Of a stretch of DNA of 5,143 bases, positions 1-4,348 are shown piece after piece. Under the pieces are notes generated by a model, which searched no databases, was not told the DNA's origin, and worked only from the letters and a program-made list of their open reading frames with translations. Origin of the DNA: Gemmatimonadota bacterium (GTDB lineage Bacteria > Gemmatimonadota > Gemmatimonadetes > Longimicrobiales > Gaopeijiaceae). Every line of letters begins with the position of its first letter. The stretch's first letter is position 1. The stretch is from NCBI GenBank assembly GCA_018678395.1, contig JAHHMJ010000474.1, positions 1 through 5,143 of the forward strand, in the 5' to 3' direction. The translations under genes were made by a program, and so were the position numbers.

Positions 1-87
1 ATCCATGGGGGATTCCCGGAGCCGGCCGTTCAACTCCTCGATGGCTGCGGCGAGGCGTCCGGCCTCGTAGAGCTGTTCGGGAGTCAC
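1..87 (-). CDS. tagJ: TagJ/ImpE-family T6SS accessory protein, N-terminal 29 codons only
   Basis: Reading leftward from the hcp stop, an open frame starts at a GTG (87-85) and runs off the left edge, giving MTPEQLYEAGRLAAAIEELN and then GRLRESPMD. The pattern (E-x-L-Y-x-A-G-R-L-x-x-A-I, then a second helix ending in R-x-x-P-x-D) is the first TPR-like helical pair expected at the start of TagJ (ImpE, SciE, HsiE). Members of this family bind the sheath protein TssB and are encoded next to hcp and tssBC in one class of T6SS. The start lies 15 bases after the hcp stop, so the gene is probably translated from the same mRNA; only a weak AGGCGG-like Shine-Dalgarno precedes it. The identification rests on 29 residues plus position: P. 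aeruginosa H1-T6SS has the same hcp-tagJ order. Another TPR-like T6SS protein is possible but less likely. Confidence 0.72.
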   Translation of the reverse strand, partial: MTPEQLYEAGRLAAAIEELNGRLRESPMD

Positions 88-102
88 GGGTTTGCGGCCG
101 CC

Positions 103-591
103 TTAGAAGTTCTTGGTCTGGGTCCGCAGGTCCCACGCACCCGTGGGCTGCTTCGCCGCAGCACCCTTCTCGTCCTGCTGCGAGTACGTGACCTTCACGG
201 CCGAGAAGTCGAAGGAGATCGACTCCATCGGCCGATCGTCGCCCCCCGAACCGCCCGACCAGTTGATCGTGGAGCAGTAGAGCTCCTTGAACTCGAACAC
301 CAGGAACGGAAGCGAAGCCTCACCGCCCGACTTCAGGAGCGTGACCGTGGCCGTGGGCCAGTGGACGCCCTGCATGCACTGCTGGAAGATCTCGGGGCTC
401 GTCGTGTCGGTGGTCTTCATGATGTTGAAGCTGCTCACCGTCGCCTTGCCCGTCGCCATACCGCTCGTGGTGATGCTGGCAGGATTGCTGGCCCCGAACG
501 AGAACGAGTAGATCTCGATCTGGCCCTCGAATCCAGTCGTCTCCGACTCACCCTCGAGTCCCTCGAGCTCAAGATACGCGTCGAACGCCAT
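103..591 (-). CDS. hcp: Hcp, T6SS inner-tube protein
   Basis: This 162-residue protein is the usual length for Hcp (DUF796), which forms hexameric rings stacked into the tube expelled by T6SS and can carry small effectors in its lumen. Family signatures visible are GESETTGFEGQIEIYSFSFG (about residues 14-33), WSGGSGGDDRPMESISF (111-127), AVKVTYSQQDEKG (131-143) and a C-terminal GAWDLRT (151-157). Two cysteines (72 and 106) lie in the core region. The ATG at 591-589 has a strong Shine-Dalgarno, GGAGGA at 601-596, four bases upstream. hcp follows tssC after 130 bases and precedes tagJ, as in H1-type clusters. Its own strong ribosome site and the structured leader would suit the high dose of Hcp needed relative to other subunits; that is inference. 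There is no C-terminal extension, so this is a plain structural Hcp and not an Hcp-effector fusion. Confidence 0.97.
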   Translation of the reverse strand: MAFDAYLELEGLEGESETTGFEGQIEIYSFSFGASNPASITTSGMATGKATVSSFNIMKTTDTTSPEIFQQCMQGVHWPTATVTLLKSGGEASLPFLVFEFKELYCSTINWSGGSGGDDRPMESISFDFSAVKVTYSQQDEKGAAAKQPTGAWDLRTQTKNF

Positions 592-622
592 CGTGTCCTC
601 CGATCTGTGGTAATGAAGTGTG

Positions 623-659
623 GTGCGGGTGGGGGGCGCCTGTTACGACGCCCCCGCAC
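623..659 (-). other. GC-rich imperfect inverted repeat in the tssC-hcp gap
   Basis: On the + strand, GGGGGCG (632-638) and CGCCCCC (649-655) are exact reverse complements around a 10-base loop. GTGC (623-626) also pairs with GCAC (656-659) if 627-631 bulges out. An alternative register pairs GTGCGGG (623-629) with CCCGCAC (653-659). Read in the hcp direction it would fold in the leader shortly before the ribosome site. No T-run follows on the hcp strand, so it is not a standard intrinsic terminator. It may be an attenuator or an mRNA stability element in a tssC-hcp transcript. Confidence 0.5.
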
Positions 660-660
660 A

Positions 661-690
661 CCGTAGAGCGGCAACCACCGCTCGGTTTTT
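661..690 (+). terminator. Stem-loop plus T-tract with intrinsic-terminator shape, oriented rightward
   Basis: GAGCGG (666-671) and CCGCTC (678-683) form a perfect 6-bp stem with loop CAACCA, followed by GG and five T (686-690). This is the form of a Rho-independent terminator for rightward transcription. No rightward gene ends here: it lies just downstream of the leftward tssC stop (722). It could stop antisense transcription from entering tssC. On the leftward strand the same stem is preceded by A-rich sequence and lacks a following T-run, so it should not block tssC-hcp read-through strongly. Confidence 0.45.
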
Positions 691-721
691 CATCGTGGGC
701 GGAATCAACCGGCCCGACGCG

Positions 722-2203
722 TCATCCCGCCGCCTGCGGCAACTCCGCAACCAGACGCATGGAGACGCTCAACTCGTCCAGCTGGAAGTGCGGACGCAGG
801 TAGGCGACCGCACTGAACACGCCGGGCTTGCCCGGCACCTCGACGACGTCGACCCGTGCCTCGCGGAGGGGGCGCTCGGCCTTCACGGAGAAGGCGGCGC
901 TGTCGTTGGAGACGACGTAGTTCGAGATCCACCGATTGAGGAAGGACTCGATCTCGGCCTTGCTGGTGAAGCCACCGATCTTGTCGCGCATCATCACCTT
1001 CAGGTAATGCGCGAAGCGCGAGACGGCGAAGATGTAGGGGATCTGTGCCGAGAGACGCGCGTTGGCCGACGCGGCATCCGAGTCGAACACCTTGGCCTTC
1101 TGCGCCGACTGCACGCTGAAGAACGCGGCGTTCGGCGTCCCCTTGCAGTGCACGAGCGGAGCGAACCCGAGATCGGCGAGCTCCTTCTCACGGCGGTCCG
1201 AGATCTGGGCCTCGGTCGGGCACTTCATGGCCATGTCCCCGGCGCCGGTCTTGAAGTTGTGAACGGGCAGTCCCTCGACGAGACCTCCGCTCTCCACTCC
1301 GCGGATCGTCGCGCACCATCCGTACTTTGCGAACGCCTGCGTGATCCGGGCTCCGAGCGCCCAGGAGGCGTTCCCCCAGAGGTACTGGTCGTGGTCCGTA
1401 CCGTCGACCTCTTCCTCGTAGTTGAAGGCCTCGACCGGGACCGTTGCGCTGCCGTACGGCTCCCGCAGAAGCATGCGCGGGAGGGCGAGGGCGACGTAGC
1501 GCGAATCCTCGCTGTCGCGGAACGCCTTCCACTTCGCGTACTCGGTCGTGTCGAAGATCTTCGCGAGATCTCGAGGCGCATCGAGCTGCGTGTAGCTCTC
1601 GAGGTTGAACATGTCGGCGCCCGCACCCGTGATGAACGGCGCGTGGGCGGCGGCGGCCACCTCGGAGATCTTCTGCAGCAGCTCGATGTCCTGACCCGAG
1701 CGCCCGAAGTGATAGTCGCCCATGAGGGCGCCGAACGGGTGTCCACCGAAGACCCCGTATTCCTCTTCGTAGACCTTCTTGAAGAGGGCGCTCTGGTCGA
1801 ACTCGGGCGCCTTCTGCAGGTCCTTGAGAAGCTCTTTCTTGGAGACGTTGAGGATCTTGAGCTTGAGCATGACCCCCGTGTCGCTCTGACCCAGGAGGTA
1901 CTTCAGCCCCCTCCAGGTACCCTCGAGCTTCTGGAACTCGGCGTGGTGCATCACCTCGCGGAGCTGCTTCGACACCAACGCGTCGATCTGCGCGATGCGG
2001 TTGTTGAGCATCGTCTCGGTATCCGCCGAGACGGTGATCGAGCCCTCGAGCACCTCGGACACGAAGCGCTTGATAAGTCCACGACCCTTCTCCTGCGCGG
2101 CCGGAGCGTCACCGAAGCGTCCGGTCTCGACGATCTGGTCGAGAAGTCCGAGCTCCTGGGTGGTCTCCTGCGCCTCAGCGGCGCCCTTCTGAGCCTCAGC
2201 CAT
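722..2203 (-). CDS. tssC: TssC, large subunit of the T6SS contractile sheath
   Basis: At 493 residues this matches the usual TssC (VipB, EvpB family) length. TssC pairs with TssB to build the cytoplasmic sheath around the Hcp tube; contraction drives secretion and ClpV recycles it. Features visible: an N-terminal segment LLDQIVETGRF (20-30) and a following amphipathic region resembling the N-terminal helix that ClpV contacts in VipB; FQKLEGTWRGLKYLL (90-104); HPFGALMGDYHFGR (155-168); APFITGAGADMF (188-199); HFQLDELSVSMRLVAELP (472-489) at the C-terminus, as in known TssC proteins. The ATG at 2203-2201 comes one base after the tssB stop (TAAGATG). Its Shine-Dalgarno, GGGGAGGA at 2219-2212, lies inside the end of tssB, so translation of the two sheath subunits is probably coupled. 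No frameshift or missing block is seen. Long open frames antisense to it are products of GC-rich codon use. Confidence 0.98.
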   Translation of the reverse strand: MAEAQKGAAEAQETTQELGLLDQIVETGRFGDAPAAQEKGRGLIKRFVSEVLEGSITVSADTETMLNNRIAQIDALVSKQLREVMHHAEFQKLEGTWRGLKYLLGQSDTGVMLKLKILNVSKKELLKDLQKAPEFDQSALFKKVYEEEYGVFGGHPFGALMGDYHFGRSGQDIELLQKISEVAAAAHAPFITGAGADMFNLESYTQLDAPRDLAKIFDTTEYAKWKAFRDSEDSRYVALALPRMLLREPYGSATVPVEAFNYEEEVDGTDHDQYLWGNASWALGARITQAFAKYGWCATIRGVESGGLVEGLPVHNFKTGAGDMAMKCPTEAQISDRREKELADLGFAPLVHCKGTPNAAFFSVQSAQKAKVFDSDAASANARLSAQIPYIFAVSRFAHYLKVMMRDKIGGFTSKAEIESFLNRWISNYVVSNDSAAFSVKAERPLREARVDVVEVPGKPGVFSAVAYLRPHFQLDELSVSMRLVAELPQAAG

Positions 2204-2204
2204 C

Positions 2205-2717
2205 TTACTCGTCCTCCCCGGTGCCGATCTCGTCCTTGAGCTTCGCCAGCGAGTCTTCGTCGCTCAGCGTCGCCTGGAGAATCTCCTCCAGCTTCTCGTT
2301 GCCCTGCAGGCTGCCGCGGACGTCCGCCAGCTCCTGACGGAGTTCCAAGAGCTTGCGCAACGCCGGGATCTGCTCTGCCACGCGATCCGGATCGAAGTCG
2401 TCGAGCTCGCGGAAACGGAGATCGACGCTGAGCTTACCCGCTTCGGGGTCGTCGCTGAGCTTGTTGTCGACCGAGTACTGGAGGTGCGGCTTCATGCTGG
2501 CCAGCACCTCGTCGAAGTTGTCGGGGTTCACCTCGGTGAACTTCCGGTCCTTGAGCCGCTCGAGCGGCTCCTCGGGCTGGCCCGTGAAGTCTCCGAAGAT
2601 ACCCATGACGAACGGCAACTGCCGCATCTCGATTGCGTCACCGAGTTCGACTTTGTACTCGATGTTGACGCGGGGCGCTCGGACTCGCTTGAGTCGGTCG
2701 TGAATGCTTTCCGCCAT
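2205..2717 (-). CDS. tssB: TssB, small subunit of the T6SS contractile sheath
   Basis: This 170-residue protein has the standard TssB (VipA, HsiB) length and motifs. RVNIEYKVELGDA (16-28) and LPFVMGIFGDFTGQP (34-48) are the conserved N-terminal block, and DRKFTEVNPDNFDEVL (57-72) is the best-known family signature. The C-terminal third (about 117-165) is charged and helical, ending in an acidic GTGEDE tail. TssB interlocks with TssC in the sheath; in TagJ-containing systems it also binds TagJ, which fits tagJ being encoded three genes downstream. The ATG at 2717-2715 has GGAGGA at 2732-2727, nine bases upstream. tssB is the first gene of the leftward operon, with a probable promoter near 2788-2817. 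The ribosome site could be partly masked by a small stem-loop (separate entry). Confidence 0.98.
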   Translation of the reverse strand: MAESIHDRLKRVRAPRVNIEYKVELGDAIEMRQLPFVMGIFGDFTGQPEEPLERLKDRKFTEVNPDNFDEVLASMKPHLQYSVDNKLSDDPEAGKLSVDLRFRELDDFDPDRVAEQIPALRKLLELRQELADVRGSLQGNEKLEEILQATLSDEDSLAKLKDEIGTGEDE

Positions 2718-2726
2718 CGCCGGGAA

Positions 2727-2739
2727 TCCTCCGGGAGGA
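2727..2739 (-). promoter_or_regulatory. tssB ribosome binding site inside a short inverted repeat
   Basis: In the tssB mRNA direction the sequence reads UCCUC-CCG-GAGGA. The Shine-Dalgarno GGAGGA forms the 3' arm, and the 5' arm is its exact complement, giving a 5-bp stem with a 3-base loop. Such a stem could reduce initiation on the first sheath gene unless it is opened. The repeat is seen directly; a regulatory role is inference, and the stem is short. Confidence 0.45.
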
Positions 2740-2764
2740 AGAGGGGGGGGACGTTCTGGGGGGG
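2733..2764 (+). other. G-tract cluster fitting a G-quadruplex pattern
   Basis: The + strand has GGG (2733-2735), eight G (2743-2750) and seven G (2758-2764), separated by two 7-base spacers. Splitting the eight-G run as GGG-GG-GGG satisfies the usual G3+N1-7 fourfold rule. It lies in the tssB leader on the non-coding strand, between the tssB promoter and start codon, so in the tssB mRNA it appears as C-runs. Homopolymer runs of this length are also prone to length change by slippage or sequencing error. Confidence 0.4.
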
Positions 2765-2779
2765 ACGCGGTGGCCGCGT
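2765..2779. repeat. Perfect inverted repeat ACGCGG-TGG-CCGCGT
   Basis: Two exact 6-base reverse-complement arms flank a 3-base centre. The repeat sits directly downstream of the predicted tssB -10 element, at about the expected transcription start (near 2780). It could be an operator for a dimeric regulator or a 5'-end hairpin stabilising the tssBC mRNA. A 6-bp match can occur by chance in DNA this GC-rich. Confidence 0.4.
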
Positions 2780-2787
2780 GGACGCCG

Positions 2788-2817
2788 ACGATAGGCGGCG
2801 GATCCTCCCGGTGTCAA
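2788..2817 (-). promoter_or_regulatory. Probable sigma70-type promoter of the tssB-tssC-hcp-tagJ operon
   Basis: On the leftward strand a perfect -35, TTGACA (2817-2812), is followed after 18 bases by TATCGT (2793-2788), which matches four of six -10 positions including T1, A2 and T6. Transcription would start around 2780, giving a leader of about 63 bases before the tssB ATG. The perfect -35 stands out in a very GC-rich background and is correctly placed and oriented. No sigma54-type element with correct spacing was found in this region. Confidence 0.55.
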
Positions 2818-2855
2818 GCAAAAGGGGGGTGACGGCCCGCCCTGCCTCGCACCTC

Positions 2856-2869
2856 GTGGAGGACCCTTG
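2856..2869 (+). promoter_or_regulatory. Shine-Dalgarno with TTG start in frame with tssK
   Basis: GTGGAGGA (2856-2863) lies four bases before a TTG at 2867-2869 that is in frame with tssK and uninterrupted up to it. The homology-supported tssK start at 2951 has no recognisable Shine-Dalgarno in the preceding bases (GCGAGCGCCCCT). Either tssK is translated from this TTG with 28 extra residues, or the site serves another purpose or none. The extra segment resembles no TssK N-terminus I know. Confidence 0.35.
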
Positions 2870-2950
2870 CCCGGGACGCGGTGCTCGGCCGAGCTTGCCA
2901 CCGGCTTCACGCGTCTCCTCGACCCTCCCCACGCTGGTGCGAGCGCCCCT

Positions 2951-4309
2951 ATGCGTCAGATGCAGCCGGTACTCTGGACCAAGGGCATCATGCTCTCCCC
3001 GCAGCACCTTCAGGTCCAGGATCGCTTTCTCGAGGACCTGGTCGCGTTTCGCCTCTCGGCCGTGGCCGCATGGCGGTGGGGGTTCGCGGAGCTCGTGCTC
3101 GATACGGAGGCGCTCGCCGAGGGCATGGTCGCGATCGACACGGCTCGGGGCGTCTTTCCCGACGGCCTGACCTTCGACGTACCCGCAGCCGATCCGGCCC
3201 CCGCGGCGCGCGCGGTCGAAGACGTTCTCGACGCCGATGAAGACGTCCTCGAGGGGATCGTCCATCTGGCCATCTCGGAGTGGAAGCCCGGGGGCACCAA
3301 CGTGGGGATGAAGCCGGGTACGGGTGCGCGGTTCGACGCCGAGATGGTCTATCGCCGGGACGATACCAACGGCGAGAACGAGAAGCCGATCCTGGTCGGT
3401 CGCAAGAACCTGCGACTGATCGGCGAAGAGGAGCGCATCGAGGGGCTGATGACCCTGCCCGTGGCCCGGCTGGTGAAGTCGGAGTCGGGCGAGGTCGTGG
3501 TCGACCCCGCGTTCGTACCGCCGGTGGTACGGGCCGCCGCGAGCCCGCATCTGACGTCCCTGAATCGACGACTGCTGGAGATCATGACGGCGCGAAGCTC
3601 TTCCCTCAAAGGGCTCCGCCGCCAGCGCAACGAGTTCCTCGCCGACTTCAGCCAGTTCGACGTGGCCAGCTTCTGGCTCCTCTACACGGTCAACTCCTAC
3701 CTGCCCCTCGTCCGCCACTTCATGGAGAGCGGCGAGGGGCACCCGTTGGAGATGTACCGCACCTGGTCGGCGCTCGCGGGCGCCCTGACGACGTTCTCAG
3801 CGGACGTGACGCCCGCCGAACTGCCCGCCTACGACCATCGGGACCTGCAGTCGAGCTTCGAGCGACTGGACGACATGATTCGCTCGCTTCTGGCGACCGT
3901 CGTGCCGTCGACCCACGTCGCGCTCCCGCTGCGGGCGACGCAGCCGCACATCCATGCCGTCGCGCTGGACGAGGAGCGGTACCTCGGTGCGACCGAGATG
4001 TACCTGGCGCTGCGCTCCGAACTGGACGGCGCCGAGTTGGCCCGCCGCGTACCCCAGCTCGTGAAGGTGTCGTCGGCCGATCGAGTCGAGCACCTGATTC
4101 GGCAGGCGCTGCCCGGCGTTGGGCTTCGCCACGTGACCGACCCTCCCGGCTCGCTGCCGATCAAGCTGGACTACCAGTACTTCCGCCTCGATCGAACGGG
4201 CGCCGAGTGGGATTCCATCCGGCGGGCCCGCAACGTCGCGGTCTACCTGCCCAGCGACTTCCCGGCGGCGGAAGGCGAACTCGTGCTCCTGCTCCCCCGC
4301 GAGTCGTAG
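2951..4309 (+). CDS. tssK: TssK, T6SS baseplate subunit
   Basis: From the ATG at 2951 the protein has 452 residues, the normal TssK length (about 440-450). TssK trimers join the TssEFG-VgrG wedges to the TssJLM membrane complex; the fold resembles phage receptor-binding proteins, with an N-terminal shoulder contacting wedges and a C-terminal head contacting TssL and TssM. Visible signatures: VLWTKGIMLSPQHLQVQDRF (7-26), the hallmark N-terminal motif; a middle helical region around 202-320 including LNRRLLEIM and FASFWLL-like blocks (VASFWLLYTVNSYLPLVRH, 238-256); and the C-terminal block LDYQYFRLD followed by GAEWDSI, VYLPSDFP and ELVLLLP (406-449). The 2951 start is chosen because family members begin a few residues before VLW; an in-frame TTG at 2867 has a better ribosome site. 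tssK diverges from tssBC across about 230 bases and converges with the proline-rich gene. No rightward promoter is clear. Confidence 0.96.
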   Translation: MRQMQPVLWTKGIMLSPQHLQVQDRFLEDLVAFRLSAVAAWRWGFAELVLDTEALAEGMVAIDTARGVFPDGLTFDVPAADPAPAARAVEDVLDADEDVLEGIVHLAISEWKPGGTNVGMKPGTGARFDAEMVYRRDDTNGENEKPILVGRKNLRLIGEEERIEGLMTLPVARLVKSESGEVVVDPAFVPPVVRAAASPHLTSLNRRLLEIMTARSSSLKGLRRQRNEFLADFSQFDVASFWLLYTVNSYLPLVRHFMESGEGHPLEMYRTWSALAGALTTFSADVTPAELPAYDHRDLQSSFERLDDMIRSLLATVVPSTHVALPLRATQPHIHAVALDEERYLGATEMYLALRSELDGAELARRVPQLVKVSSADRVEHLIRQALPGVGLRHVTDPPGSLPIKLDYQYFRLDRTGAEWDSIRRARNVAVYLPSDFPAAEGELVLLLPRES

Positions 4310-4322
4310 CGCCCTCGGTCGA

Positions 4323-4346
4323 GACGACGGGCGACGGCCCGACGTC
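4323..4346. other. Stem-loop between the convergent genes, possible terminator without a T-run
   Basis: GACG-A-CGGGC-gacg-GCCCG-A-CGTC forms a 5-bp GC stem capped by a GACG loop, then an A-A mismatch and four more pairs. It fills most of the 39-base gap between the tssK stop (4309) and the stop of the leftward gene (4349). The place is right for a shared bidirectional terminator, but neither strand has a following T-run, so intrinsic termination is uncertain. Confidence 0.45.
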
Positions 4347-4348
4347 CC

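Noticed and set aside
620..2239. A 539-codon rightward open frame covering all of tssC antisense
   Set aside because: It mirrors the tssC codon phase. The product is Arg, Leu, Glu and Val rich with no recognisable family, as expected antisense to a GC-rich gene, and tssC is unambiguous on the other strand.
2743..2764. Long G-runs as a sign of assembly error or a frameshift
   Set aside because: They lie in non-coding sequence, so no reading frame is affected and the sequence gives no way to judge an error.
2857..2870. A sigma54-like element TGGAGG-N4-TTGC before tssK
   Set aside because: The GG to GC spacing is one base short of the required -24/-12 distance and the -24 block matches poorly.
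2528..3742. A 404-codon leftward open frame across the divergent region and tssK
   Set aside because: It overlaps tssB and tssK in antisense or out-of-phase register, crosses the promoter region and shows no protein family features.
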